Assembly (NCBI GenBank): GCA_963755705.1
Contig: CAVWKW010000002.1
Coordinates: forward strand, 372,001-436,000
Source: JBARDN01 sp963755705
GTDB lineage: Bacteria; Desulfobacterota; Binatia; Binatales; Binataceae
DNA length: 64,000 nt
Direction of reading: 5' to 3'
In this document: positions 7,765 to 16,961 of the stretch, in pieces
Layout of the letters: the number at the start of each line of letters is the position of its first letter
Position numbering within the stretch: the stretch's first letter is position 1
Program-made: the position numbers and the translations under genes
The notes under the pieces: generated by a model
The model's database searches: none
The model's input: only the letters and a program-made list of their open reading frames with translations
What the model was told of the DNA's origin: nothing

Positions 7765-9168
7765 ATGAGCATCCGGCTCCGGCTTACGATTTATTGGGCG
7801 CTCGTTCTGGGCGCGATCCTGCTGATCGCCGCGATCGCCGCGTTGAAGCTCTTCGAGCGCGACCAATACGGCGCACTCCACGCCGCGCTGATCGAAGAAG
7901 CCGACACCAGCGCGCACGAACTGGCGGTAGCGGACAAGCCGCGCGCCGCGGCACTGCTGCGCGGGCTCAGCCTCGAACGCGATCTTGGTCCGCGCCGCCG
8001 CGTCGTGCTCGTCACGCAGGGCGGGGTGGTCGCCGACTTCGGCGCTCAATCGATCCAGCTCCCGAATATCCCGGTAGGAAGCCGCTTTCGCGGCATCTCC
8101 CGCGTGGCCAAAGACAACTTCAGCTTCGCGATCAAACCGCTTATGTTCTCTGGCGAGGATGCGCTCCTGATGGACGGCGCCGACGTGACTCCCATCCGCG
8201 AGTCGGTCGAGCGCCTGCGCGACACGCTGCTCCTGGTCGTGCCGATACTGCTCATCCTGTGCGTCGCGGGGGGATACCTGCTCGCGGGCCGCGCGCTTGC
8301 GCCGGTAGCATCGCTCGCCGCCTCGCTCGGCGACATCCAGCCGCACGATTTGAATCGCCGCCTGCCCGCGCCCGAAGCCTACGATGAAATCGGAAGGCTC
8401 ACCGACGTCATCAATGCCCTGCTCGACCGGCTCGAGAGTGCGTCGGTCACCGAACGGCGGTTCGCCTCTGATGCCGCGCACGAATTGCGTACTCCACTGG
8501 CGGTGCTGCGCACCGGACTCGACGTGGCGCTGACGCGGGAACGATCCGGCGCCGAAAACCGCGCCGCGCTCGAAAATGCGCATCGCGAGGTTATCGGCCT
8601 GTGCAAGATCGCCGAAGAGTTGCTGATGCTGACGCGCCTCAACGGCGAAGTCGCGATCGAGCGCAAGCCAGTTGATCTGCGCGCGCTGGTCGCCGAAGTC
8701 ACCGCCACGGTCGAGCCGCTCGCGACCGCGAAGAATGTCGATCTGCGCACCGCCGAGCTGGCGTCGGCGATTATCGACGGAAGCGCGGCGCATCTGCGCC
8801 GCTTGGTGATCAATCTGATCGACAATGCGCTCAAGTTCACACCCGCCGGCGGCAGGATCGAGATCGGTCTCGCCAATGTTGACGGCCGCGCAGTCCTCCG
8901 CGTCGCCGACACCGGACCCGGAATCGAACCCACCGAGTTGCCGCTCATCTTCGAGCGATTTTTTCGCGGCGCCCACGCCGGCGGTGAAGGCAGCGGACTG
9001 GGCTTAAGCCTGTGCCGCGAAATAGCGCGCTACCACGGCGGACAAATCGCGGCCGCCAATCGCCCCTCCGGAGGTGCGGTGTTCGTAGTCAAACTGCCGC
9101 TGCGCGGAACCCGCGCGCTGCAACCCTCTGAAAGCGCTCAGCTCACCGCGGCCGCAAGGGTTGCTTAA
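7765..9168 (+). CDS. Sensor histidine kinase of the efflux locus
   Basis: A 467-residue membrane kinase. ATG at 7765 starts MSIRLRLTIYWALVLG, a first transmembrane helix. A periplasmic sensor region (about 35-150) and a second helix (about 154-176) follow. Then come a HAMP domain (ALAPVASLAASLGDI), the H-box with phospho-acceptor H239 (SDAAHELRTPLAVLR), the N-box (LVINLIDNALKFTP) and the G-boxes (VADTGPGIEP, GSGLGLSLC). The C-terminus ends soon after the last ATPase motif. It lies 23 bases after its response regulator and 49 bases before the TolC gene, so it forms one unit with them. Confidence 0.93.
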   Translation: MSIRLRLTIYWALVLGAILLIAAIAALKLFERDQYGALHAALIEEADTSAHELAVADKPRAAALLRGLSLERDLGPRRRVVLVTQGGVVADFGAQSIQLPNIPVGSRFRGISRVAKDNFSFAIKPLMFSGEDALLMDGADVTPIRESVERLRDTLLLVVPILLILCVAGGYLLAGRALAPVASLAASLGDIQPHDLNRRLPAPEAYDEIGRLTDVINALLDRLESASVTERRFASDAAHELRTPLAVLRTGLDVALTRERSGAENRAALENAHREVIGLCKIAEELLMLTRLNGEVAIERKPVDLRALVAEVTATVEPLATAKNVDLRTAELASAIIDGSAAHLRRLVINLIDNALKFTPAGGRIEIGLANVDGRAVLRVADTGPGIEPTELPLIFERFFRGAHAGGEGSGLGLSLCREIARYHGGQIAAANRPSGGAVFVVKLPLRGTRALQPSESAQLTAAARVA

Positions 9169-9217
9169 TTTTCATTCACTAGGCTTGCCTCCGCCGTCAA
9201 TGTTAATTTCCCGAACT

Positions 9218-10480
9218 ATGATGCATCCGCACTGTCATATCCGTGTGGCTGCGGCGAGTGCCCTGATGCTGCTGCTGGCCGTGGGCAGCGCAACCGCCGC
9301 GCCGCTAACGCTCAAGGAAGCGATCGATCGCGCGCTGGTGTTCGCTCCGTCGATCGCGATGGCTTCGGGAACCAGCAACCTGACCGACGCGCGCGCACGC
9401 GAAGAGCGCGCTCCGCTGTTTCCGAGCATCACCGCCGGAACTGAGTATTCCCAGTCGCCCGGCTACAACGAGGTGGTCACCAACCGCGGCCTCTCGAGCG
9501 CGCTGCTCGCGCTGAACTACACCGCGTTCGATTGGGGCCGCCGCGAGGCTCGCTACCGGGCAGCGCGATACGTGAGCGAAGCGGCGACTCTAGGCGTTGC
9601 TGCTGCGCGCGCGCAGATCGCTTTCGATACCCGCAGCGCGTACTACGACTTGCTGCGCGCCCGCGCCAGCGAGCGCGAGGTAGCCGGCAGCGTCCGGCGG
9701 CTTAACCGCTACGTCGCGACGGTCGAGGAGCTGCACGGCACCGGACGCGCAATCGCGAACGACGAACTGAAGATCCGGAGCGCGCGCGATGCGTCCGAGC
9801 TCGCGCTCGCCAGCGCGCAGGGCGAGGTGCGGCGCGCCTCGGCCAATCTGGGTTCGCTCATCGGCGACTTCGATACCACCGATATCGCGATCGCTGATCC
9901 TGACGGATTGCCCTCGCAGCCCGAGGACAATATCGCGCAGAGCCCGGCGATGCTGGCGGCGCAGCGTGCGATTTCCGCTGCCGCGCTGCAAGTGCGCGCA
10001 GCACGCGACGAACGCCTGCCGACTTTCCAGATCGCGCTGACCACCGGGGCTCTGGGCGTTGACCCACCCGCGACCATCAACCACGATTACGGCGCGTCGT
10101 ACGACGGGGTAATCTCGATGCCTGTGTTTGAGGGCGGGCTCATCGACGCGCACGTTGATCAGGCCCGCGCCAGGGAGCAGACCGCCCACGCGCAGTTGCG
10201 CCAGACTCAGTACCTGCTCGAACGGCGCTTGAAGGATGCGGCGCTGCGCTTCCAGCAAGCCAACGAGCAATTGAAAATTCTCGCCCGCGCGCAACCTACC
10301 GCTGACGACGCCTTCGCTCTGACCTGGACGCGCTTTCTCGGAGGCGGCACCGCTACCGTGCTCGAGGTGCTTGACGCCTATCAGCAGTCCGAGCAGCTTC
10401 GCTTGCAGCGGTTCCTCTACCAGTACGCCGCGCGCGAGGCGGTGGCCGAATCGCTCTTGCTGGCCGGCAAGGTGCAGTGA
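9218..10480 (+). CDS. TolC-family outer membrane efflux protein
   Basis: About 420 residues from ATG 9218 (the next codon is also ATG). The signal peptide is HIRVAAASALMLLLAVGSAT, with cleavage before APLTLKEAIDRAL. Two repeats of long helices, the pattern of the outer membrane efflux protein family, follow; the LTLKEAIDRAL and TVEELHGTGRAIANDELKI segments are typical. It forms the trimeric exit duct for the RND pump encoded next. Its stop overlaps the GTG start of the adaptor gene (GTGA), so duct and adaptor are translationally coupled. Confidence 0.9.
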   Translation: MMHPHCHIRVAAASALMLLLAVGSATAAPLTLKEAIDRALVFAPSIAMASGTSNLTDARAREERAPLFPSITAGTEYSQSPGYNEVVTNRGLSSALLALNYTAFDWGRREARYRAARYVSEAATLGVAAARAQIAFDTRSAYYDLLRARASEREVAGSVRRLNRYVATVEELHGTGRAIANDELKIRSARDASELALASAQGEVRRASANLGSLIGDFDTTDIAIADPDGLPSQPEDNIAQSPAMLAAQRAISAAALQVRAARDERLPTFQIALTTGALGVDPPATINHDYGASYDGVISMPVFEGGLIDAHVDQARAREQTAHAQLRQTQYLLERRLKDAALRFQQANEQLKILARAQPTADDAFALTWTRFLGGGTATVLEVLDAYQQSEQLRLQRFLYQYAAREAVAESLLLAGKVQ

Positions 10481-11484
10481 TCGAACCCAATTTCAAAATT
10501 GTGCGGACCGCGCTCGCTGTCAGCGCGGCGCTGGTGATTTTCGTCGGCGCCGGATGCGGCGGGGCGCACTCCAGCGATGATGAGAGCAGCGCGCCTGCTC
10601 CCCCTCCGGTCCTGATGGTGACCACTGCGCGCGCGGAGATCGCCCCAATGCGCCAGGAGCTGCATGTGCTGGGCCGCACTGTCGCGCTCACGCGCGTTAC
10701 GATTCGTTCGCCGACCTCGGGTCGCGTCAGCAACATCCATATCAAGGACGGAGATTTCGTGCACAAGGGCCAGGTCATCGCGCACGTCGTCAATCGCGAG
10801 ATCGACGCCGCGCGCGCCGGACTTTCGGTCGCGCAGAGACTCGACCCGCAGGACGCCGCTGCGCTCGCGAAATCGGTCGACCACTACGATCGAGGTCCGG
10901 GAATTCCGGTCGTCGCACCCGAGTCGGGAGTAGTTGCCGCACCGCCGGTGGTCACCGGCCAGATGGTCGCCGATCTCGACACGATTGCCGAGCTGGTCAA
11001 CCCCGCGAGCATCTACGTCAACGCCTCCGTCCCGATTGGCGACCTTCACCTAATCCATACCGGAATGGCCGCTACTGTCACCTCGCCGCTGCGCCCCGGC
11101 GTCGAATTTCCGGCGCGAGTTGCCGCAATCTTTCCGTCCTTTGACATGCAGAGCGCGATCGCGCCTGTCAGAATCGATTTCGTCCGGCCGCAAGGAATCT
11201 CGGAGACCGACGCGCCGGTCGAAGCACGCATCGTGGTGTCCGAAGTACCCAACGCAATCGTGGTTCCGTCGGTCGCGCTGTTCCAGGACGCGGGCGTGAA
11301 TCACTATCACGTCTTCGTCGTCGGCAATGACGGCCGCGCGCATCGCGTCAAGGTCTCGCTCGGAATCCGCCACGGCGACAGCGTGCAGGTTATCGGCGGG
11401 GTCAAGGCTGGCGACCAGGTGATCACCTCGGGCGGCTACGCCCTGTCCGACGGGTTGCAGGTCAAGGTCGGAGCGGCGCCCTAG
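10477..11484 (+). CDS. Periplasmic adaptor (membrane fusion protein) of RND efflux pump
   Basis: A 335-residue adaptor. The N-terminus ends its hydrophobic stretch at FVGAGCGG, a likely though imperfect lipobox with acylated Cys. A lipoyl-like half (IRSPTSGRVSNIHIKDGDFV) is followed by a very short helical hairpin of about 40 residues, then the second lipoyl half (VVAPESGVVAAPPVVTGQMV) and beta-barrel and membrane-proximal domains. The short hairpin, against the 80-plus residues of AcrA-type proteins, suggests a compact adaptor. It links the RND pump to TolC. The start is GTG overlapping the TolC stop. Confidence 0.88.
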   Translation: MIEPNFKIVRTALAVSAALVIFVGAGCGGAHSSDDESSAPAPPPVLMVTTARAEIAPMRQELHVLGRTVALTRVTIRSPTSGRVSNIHIKDGDFVHKGQVIAHVVNREIDAARAGLSVAQRLDPQDAAALAKSVDHYDRGPGIPVVAPESGVVAAPPVVTGQMVADLDTIAELVNPASIYVNASVPIGDLHLIHTGMAATVTSPLRPGVEFPARVAAIFPSFDMQSAIAPVRIDFVRPQGISETDAPVEARIVVSEVPNAIVVPSVALFQDAGVNHYHVFVVGNDGRAHRVKVSLGIRHGDSVQVIGGVKAGDQVITSGGYALSDGLQVKVGAAP

Positions 11485-11486
11485 CT

Positions 11487-14400
11487 ATGCGCCGGATCAA
11501 CTCGACGCTGGCGGTTTTGTCGGTCCTCGCGCTGAGCGCGCTCGGCGTAGTCCTCGCCTTTTCGATTCCGAGCTCGGTCTTTCCCGAGATCACTTTCGAC
11601 CGCGCGATCATACTCGCCGACAGCGGCGATCTTCCCGCCGAGCAGATGCTGGTGGGCGTCACGCGCCCGCTGGAGGAGGCGGCCTACGGCGTCGTCGGCG
11701 TAAGCCTGGTTCGCTCGACAACCACTCGCGGCAGTTCGGAAATCGACGTGACATTTGATTCGTCGGCGAACCCGACCTCGTCCTATCAGCTCCTCAATGC
11801 CGCGCTGAGCGAGGTGCGCGCGCGCCTGCCCGGCGGCACCGACATCAACACGCGCCTGCTGACCAGCGGCACGTTTCCAATCATCGATGTCAGCCTGAGT
11901 TCGTCCAGCCGCAGCCTGGCCGATCTGACCGATATCGCGCGCTACGACGTGGTGCCCAGCTTCCATATTGACGGCGTTTATCGGGTCGAGCTGGTGGGCG
12001 GGAAATACCGCGAGTTCGTGGTCCGCCTTGATCCGACGCGGATGCTCGAGCATAGCCTTTCGCCGCAGGAGATTGTTGACGGTCTCGCCAATGCCAATAT
12101 CGTCGCTTCAGCCGGCCGCGTGCTCGATTCGCATCGGATGCTGCTGACCGTGGTGACGGGCAACGTGCACGACGCGATGGAACTCGCCGCGCTGCCCGTC
12201 GCGAGCGCGAAAGGCATGCCTGTGCGCATCAGCGACGTGGGTCAGGTCGAGCTGGGAATCCGCGAGGATTACGTCCGCACCGCTTCGGAGCGCGGTCCCG
12301 CGGTGCTGATCGGAATCTCGCGCCAGCCTGCCGGCAGCACGGTCGCAATCGCGGCCCAGACGCGCGCGCTCGTCGCGACGATGCGCCAGCGCTATCCCGA
12401 CGTCGATTTTTCCTTCTCTTACGATCAATCCCTGCTGGTCACGGAATCGTTCCTGAGCGTTCGCGACGCGATCGTCTTCGGATTGGTGCTCGCGGTGCTG
12501 GTGGTGTTCGCCTTCACCCGCAGCCTCGCCAGTGCGGGCGTCGCGGCGATCGTGGTGCCCTGCACACTTGCGATTACCTTCGTCGTGATGAAAGCCGCGG
12601 GGCTGACCTTCAACATGATGACGCTCGGCGGTCTCGCCGCCGGAATCGGCCTGTTCATCGACGACGCGATCGTGATGATCGAGGCGATTCATCGCGCGCG
12701 CTCCTCCGGAATGGCCGCGAGCGACGCGGTCCCAGCCGCGCTCACCGAGCTCTCGCGCGCGCTGGTCGCCTCGACGCTGACGGTGATCGTCGTGTTCGCG
12801 CCGCTGGTGTTCGTAAGCGGCGTCACCGGAGTTTTCTTCCGCTCGCTCGCCGCGACGCTCGGCGCTGGCCTCGCAATCTCGCTCGGGCTGGCGCTCTACT
12901 TCACTCCCGCGCTCGAAATGATCCTCGAGCCGATTCGCCGCAAGAGCCGCGAGTCGGGCCGCATCTTCAATCGGATGCGCGACGGGTACCTGTTCACCCT
13001 GCGCCCGTTGATGCGGTTTCCCGCCCTGTCGATTCTTATCGCCGCCATCGCGATCGGCGCGGCCGCTGTTATGTACGGCAGCGTCGGCACTGATTACCTG
13101 CCCGCGCTCGACGAGGGTGAGTTCGTGCTCGACTACATCACTCCGCCCGAGAGCACGCTTGCCGACACGCAGGCGATGCTCGGGCAGATCCAGAAAATCC
13201 TGCTTGCGACACCCGAGGTCGCGGCGTTCTCGCGCCGCACCGGCACGCAACTCGGTTTCCAGTTGAGCGAATCGAACACTGGCGATTTCTCTGTACGGCT
13301 CAAAGCCAACCGCACCCGCGGAATCGATGCGGTGATCGATTCCGTCCGCCGCCGCGTGCTCGCTTCCGTGCCCGGCGTACAGATCGAATTCTCGCAGATG
13401 CTCCAGGATCTGCTCGGCGACCTCTCGGGCACCCCGCAGCCGATCGAGGTAAAAGTTTTCGGCGCCGATCAGAACCAGATCGAAGCCACCGCGCGGCGGG
13501 TCGCCGACGGGTTGCGCAACATTCCCGGCCTGGTGGACGTGTTCAGCGGCGTGGTACTCAGCAGCCCCGAAGAGGAAATTCTGGTGAACGAATCCGCCGC
13601 CGCGCGCTACGGTCTCTCGGCCACCGATATCCAGACCGCCTTGCGCACGATCATCCAGGGCACTGTCGCGACGCATATCCGGCAGGGCGATCGGCTGGTC
13701 GGCGTGCGCGTGCGCTATCCACAGCAGTTTCATCTCGACCTGAGCGCGCTTTCCGAGGTGATGCTCAAGACGCCGGCCAACGGCCGAGTGCCGCTCTCCA
13801 CCGTCACTAAATTTGATTTCATGGGCGAAAAACCCGAGCTGAATCGTGAGCGGCTGCGCCCAGTCGTTCATGTCACCGCGCGGCTCGAGGGCATCGATCT
13901 CGGCACCGCGATGGATCGCGTGCGGGCGACGCTGGCGAAATTTCCGCTCGCCCCCGGCGTCACCCTCGAATACGGCGGCCTCTACGCGCAGCAGCAGCAG
14001 GCGTTCAGACAACTCGCGCTGGTGCTGATCGCCGGGACCATCGCGATGTTTCTGATCCTCGTCTGGGAATTCGGCCGGCTGACTCCCGCTCTCGCCTGCC
14101 TTATCGCGGCGGTCGCGTCTCTGGCCGGCAGCTTCCTTGGCCTCGACCTCACCGGTATCACGCTCAACATTTCGTCGTTCATGGGGATCATCATGGTCGC
14201 CGGCATCACGGCGAAGAACGGAATCCTGTTGCTCGATTCCGCCGAGCACGAAGTCGCGCGCGGACTCGCTCCGGCGCGGGCGCTCGCTGACGCCGCGCGC
14301 ATCCGGATGCGCCCGATCCTGATGACGACGCTCGCGACCGCGGCCGGACTGTTCCCGCTCGCGCTCGGATGGGGCGCCGGCGCCAAGGTGCAGCAGCCAC

Positions 14401-14504
14401 TTAGTATTGCGGTGATCGGAGGATTGGTGTTCGCGATGCTGCTGTCAACGCAGATCGCGGGAGGAATCTATCTGCTCGGAACGCGGCAGCGAGATATTGA
14501 TTGA
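11487..14504 (+). CDS. RND-family efflux permease
   Basis: A 1,005-residue inner-membrane pump, near the usual 1,020-1,050. The first helix is preceded by MRRINSTLAVLS. The proton-relay acids are D392-D393 in GLFIDDAIVMIEAIHR (helix 4). Helix 10-12 landmarks are visible, including MGIIMVAGITAKNGILLLDS and RMRPILMTTLATAAGLFPLA. The D-D pair is typical of drug-type (HAE) pumps, while IVMIE-x-x-HR resembles heavy-metal (HME) pumps, so I do not assign the substrate. It starts 2 bases after the adaptor gene and closes the operon, with an uncharacterised methyltransferase gene convergent 22 bases on. Confidence 0.92.
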   Translation: MRRINSTLAVLSVLALSALGVVLAFSIPSSVFPEITFDRAIILADSGDLPAEQMLVGVTRPLEEAAYGVVGVSLVRSTTTRGSSEIDVTFDSSANPTSSYQLLNAALSEVRARLPGGTDINTRLLTSGTFPIIDVSLSSSSRSLADLTDIARYDVVPSFHIDGVYRVELVGGKYREFVVRLDPTRMLEHSLSPQEIVDGLANANIVASAGRVLDSHRMLLTVVTGNVHDAMELAALPVASAKGMPVRISDVGQVELGIREDYVRTASERGPAVLIGISRQPAGSTVAIAAQTRALVATMRQRYPDVDFSFSYDQSLLVTESFLSVRDAIVFGLVLAVLVVFAFTRSLASAGVAAIVVPCTLAITFVVMKAAGLTFNMMTLGGLAAGIGLFIDDAIVMIEAIHRARSSGMAASDAVPAALTELSRALVASTLTVIVVFAPLVFVSGVTGVFFRSLAATLGAGLAISLGLALYFTPALEMILEPIRRKSRESGRIFNRMRDGYLFTLRPLMRFPALSILIAAIAIGAAAVMYGSVGTDYLPALDEGEFVLDYITPPESTLADTQAMLGQIQKILLATPEVAAFSRRTGTQLGFQLSESNTGDFSVRLKANRTRGIDAVIDSVRRRVLASVPGVQIEFSQMLQDLLGDLSGTPQPIEVKVFGADQNQIEATARRVADGLRNIPGLVDVFSGVVLSSPEEEILVNESAAARYGLSATDIQTALRTIIQGTVATHIRQGDRLVGVRVRYPQQFHLDLSALSEVMLKTPANGRVPLSTVTKFDFMGEKPELNRERLRPVVHVTARLEGIDLGTAMDRVRATLAKFPLAPGVTLEYGGLYAQQQQAFRQLALVLIAGTIAMFLILVWEFGRLTPALACLIAAVASLAGSFLGLDLTGITLNISSFMGIIMVAGITAKNGILLLDSAEHEVARGLAPARALADAARIRMRPILMTTLATAAGLFPLALGWGAGAKVQQPLSIAVIGGLVFAMLLSTQIAGGIYLLGTRQRDID

Positions 14505-14526
14505 ATTGCGCCGAAGTTGGGTTCGT

Positions 14527-15195
14527 TCAGATCACTCCCGGCCATAACCGGAAACGGACCTTGTGCTGGTAGGAGCGATAGGCGGGATCGAGCGCGAGCA
14601 GCCCTTCCTCCATCTGGATTCGCCAGACCAGGAACGGAATTGACGCGACAATCAGAAGCACATTGCGCGCAGTCGGATACGAGAACGCAAATCCGATCGT
14701 GAGGATTAGCCATCCGAGATAAATCGGATGACGCACGCTCGAGAACGGACCCTTCAAGACCAGGCCTCGATTCGCCGGCAGAATTCCGAAGCTCCGTCCC
14801 ATGTAGATTCGCGCTATCTGCGAGAGCGCAACGCCAATCAGCTCGAGCGCGATTCCCACGATCGCCAGCAGCCCGTCCGACGGCGAGACCGGACGCATCA
14901 GGCACGGAATCACCAGCATCCCGGCAGAGGCCGCAATCGCAGGCACCGTCACCATCGCGGTTTTCGGCGGCAGCCGGACGAGCGAGAACGCTCCCATGAT
15001 GACCGCGCCGATAATCCAGATCGCATTGGCGAGATCGATCGGAGCCTGGTTCGCGCTCGGCAGCGCGGCAACAAAAAACGACGATGCGAGCAGCACGTTG
15101 CCAAAGGCATGTTTCAATCCCGCCGAAGAAACCGCAGGCGGCTTGATCGTGAGGGGCGCCGCAATCAGCGGGACGGTAGCTTCCAATTGAGACAT
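14527..15195 (-). CDS. Membrane methyltransferase, isoprenylcysteine carboxyl methyltransferase (ICMT)-like
   Basis: A 222-residue protein with about six hydrophobic helices. The C-terminal signature of the ICMT/phospholipid methyltransferase family is clear: LVLKGPFSSVRHPIYLGWLI, then RIQMEEGLLALDPAYRSYQ. The RHPIY and EE motifs bind S-adenosylmethionine at the membrane face. In bacteria the substrate is usually unknown. The start is ATG 15195, preceded by a GGAGA ribosome site. It is convergent with the RND operon and divergent from the tRNA. Confidence 0.85.
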   Translation of the reverse strand: MSQLEATVPLIAAPLTIKPPAVSSAGLKHAFGNVLLASSFFVAALPSANQAPIDLANAIWIIGAVIMGAFSLVRLPPKTAMVTVPAIAASAGMLVIPCLMRPVSPSDGLLAIVGIALELIGVALSQIARIYMGRSFGILPANRGLVLKGPFSSVRHPIYLGWLILTIGFAFSYPTARNVLLIVASIPFLVWRIQMEEGLLALDPAYRSYQHKVRFRLWPGVI

Positions 15196-15301
15196 GAATT
15201 CTCCGTATGCGAGCAATTTCGCCGCGCAAGCGCCGGTACGTCCCGAATCAGGACATCGAGGATCGACACGGAGAGAAGGGGGAGCAACCGACGTGCCACC
15301 G

Positions 15302-15330
15302 TTGCCGGAGTACTGAAGGTCTCGTATAAG
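15302..15330 (+). promoter_or_regulatory. Sigma-70-type promoter of tRNA-Leu
   Basis: TTGCCG at 15302-15307 and TATAAG at 15325-15330 are separated by exactly 17 bases. They place a transcription start about 13 bases before the tRNA, as expected for a short 5' leader. Confidence 0.65.
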
Positions 15331-15349
15331 TGGAGGGGACCGCCAAGAT

Positions 15350-15435
15350 GCCGAGGTGGCGAAATGGCAGACGCAGAGGACTCAAAATCCTCCGTGCGCA
15401 AGCACATGCGGGTTCAAGTCCCGCCCTCGGTACCA
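15350..15435 (+). tRNA. tRNA-Leu (anticodon CAA)
   Basis: The acceptor stem GCCGAGG pairs with CCTCGGT (one G-U at the end), followed by discriminator A and an encoded CCA at 15433-15435. The anticodon stem GAGGA/TCCTC encloses CTCAAAA, giving anticodon CAA. The long variable arm (GTGC-GCAA-GCAC) marks a class II tRNA. The T stem GCGGG/CCCGC with TTCAAGT is standard. The gene lies directly before a lower-GC gene pair, a typical site for integration of accessory DNA, although I found no duplicated 3' tRNA segment nearby. Confidence 0.95.
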
Positions 15436-15513
15436 GAATTCTTCCGCGACGGGCTGCGATTTCCAGCGCGCGAGAGACTCTGTCTGTCAAAGCTACAGCT
15501 TGGATCGGTAAAA

Positions 15514-16100
15514 GTGGCCAAGTTTCAACCAAGAAAAATTCCCGGCCGATGGCGCGATGGCTATGCGCTCGATCTTCATACCCTCAGCAGCACGCCAATT
15601 GGGTATAATGAGTTCGGTCACATGCAATTCGACACAAAGCGGTCTGAGGTCGGAGAACTTTTGTACCAGCTCAAGTTCAATCGGGACGAAACGGTCGTTC
15701 CGGAGATTACCGAAAGCCTCGAAAAATTCGTGAAGTCTTGGCAGCCGAACGGGACATCATCGTGCCCGTCCCTCCCACGAGCGAAAGAGCTCTTCAACCT
15801 GTAATCGTTCTTGCCAAAGCGCTCAGCCGATGCCTCGGTATTCCGGTAGTCAACTGCGTGAAGAGAATCAGAGAAACGCCTCAGTTGAAGAATGTTACCG
15901 ACCTTGACGAGAGACTCCGCCTCCTGGCGGGCCTTCACGAAGTAGACGCCTCCGCAACTCGTGGAAAGAGAATCCTTATTTTCGACGATTTGTACCGTTC
16001 CGGAGCGACGATGAATGCAATCACGGACGTCCTCTACGATCACGGTGCAGCCGTCGATGTTTTCGCGCTCACGGTCAAGTGCACACGGAGCCACAGATGA
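15514..16100 (+). CDS. ComF-like phosphoribosyltransferase with apparent frameshift
   Basis: One protein of about 195 residues is split over two frames. Part one (GTG 15514) reads RDGYALDLHTLSSTPIGYNE, then FDTKRSEVGELLYQLK. Part two reads AAERDIIVPVPPTSERALQP, and later GKRILIFDDLYRSGATMN, the PRPP-binding loop of type I phosphoribosyltransferases. The switch fits a missing A in the A5 run at 15722-15726: with six A the frame is continuous (CTC GAA AAA ATT CGT GAA GTC). This may be a real inactivating deletion, a sequencing error, or frameshifting on the A run. The stop overlaps the next start (ATGA). GC is lower than in surrounding genes. Confidence 0.7.
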
Positions 16101-16648
16101 ACGCTGTATTCGTGGGCGGCTCTCGGCATGTGTCGCACCTAGGTGCGGAAGTTCAGAAGAGGCTCGACAAGATCGTGGAGAAAAAGCTGCCCGTGCTTAT
16201 TGGTGATGCCAACGGAGCAGACAAAGCAGTCCAGCAATACTTGGCGAACAAACACTACGCGTACGTAGAGGTTTTCTGCGCCGGAGACATTTGCAGAAAT
16301 AACCTGGGTGGCTGGAAGCTCCGTCGGATTACTACCGAAACAAAAGATAGAACTTTTGATTTCTATGCCGCCAAAGACCGCACTATGTCCCGAGAAGCCA
16401 CGGTTGGCTTGATGATATGGGACGGCAAGAGCGTCGGCACACTTCTGAATGTCCTGAGGCTTCTGAGAAATCACAAGAAGGCGGTGGTATACCACGTCGG
16501 AGAGCAGCAATTTTGGGAGCTCAAGAATGAATCGGAGTGGCCATTGTTCGTCTCACACTGCGACGCGGCGCTGCGAAGTAAAGTAGAGCAAAAGGCGTCT
16601 CTCGAAGAGCACGTTCAACGGCCCATTCAGGCAAGTCTTCTCACATAA
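16097..16648 (+). CDS. SLOG/YspA-like Rossmann nucleotide-binding protein
   Basis: A 183-residue protein starting MNAVFVGGSRHVSHLGAEVQ. The GGSRH loop, then KKLPVLIGDANGADKAVQQY, match the SLOG superfamily (DprA/Smf, LOG, YspA), where a G-G-S-R segment and a GDAxGAD segment bind a nucleotide-like ligand. Further motifs are KDRTMSREATVGLMIWDGKS and GTLLNVLRLLRNHKKAVVYH. The ATG overlaps the stop of the phosphoribosyltransferase, so the two are a coupled pair. SLOG domains are thought to make or sense nucleotide-derived signals. A role in stress or conflict signalling is inferred from the pairing and the tRNA-adjacent position. Confidence 0.7.
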   Translation: MNAVFVGGSRHVSHLGAEVQKRLDKIVEKKLPVLIGDANGADKAVQQYLANKHYAYVEVFCAGDICRNNLGGWKLRRITTETKDRTFDFYAAKDRTMSREATVGLMIWDGKSVGTLLNVLRLLRNHKKAVVYHVGEQQFWELKNESEWPLFVSHCDAALRSKVEQKASLEEHVQRPIQASLLT

Positions 16649-16961
16649 GGCACCCGAGATACTCAACAAAGTACCTGCCACTGGGATATCCGTGAGTGAT
16701 CACCAGCGGCAGCGCGGCAGAATCCGATCGATCACCTTCCGATTCATATTCCCGCTGCCATCAACCTCGCCATCGCGAACAATAATCCAAAGAGAGCCGT
16801 GCTCATCGTTGTCAGCTAATGCGCTGAGCTGTCCACGTAAACCCCGCGATCCATTACCACATGAGGCACGGCGCGCAGTATAAATGACGTTGGCCGTGGC
16901 GCCGGGAGCGTCCGGCCCATGCGCGAAGACCATCAGACTGTTCAAGGAGTTGGCTGCCGTT
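16649..16961. other. Intergenic region, no gene seen
   Basis: About 310 bases between the SLOG gene and the HpaB-type gene. No frame has a convincing start, ribosome site and recognisable protein. A short palindrome (GTGATCAC) begins near 16695 and a TATAAA hexamer lies at 16879-16884, the latter a possible -10 element for the following gene. Confidence 0.5.

Noticed and set aside
12108..14249. A 713-codon frame antisense to the RND permease
   Set aside because: Shadow of biased codon use; product is charged, repetitive and unlike any family, while the sense strand encodes a clear RND pump.
15410..15440. A possible attachment site at the tRNA-Leu 3' end
   Set aside because: I found no second copy of the tRNA 3' end within the window and no integrase gene, so an att site cannot be claimed.
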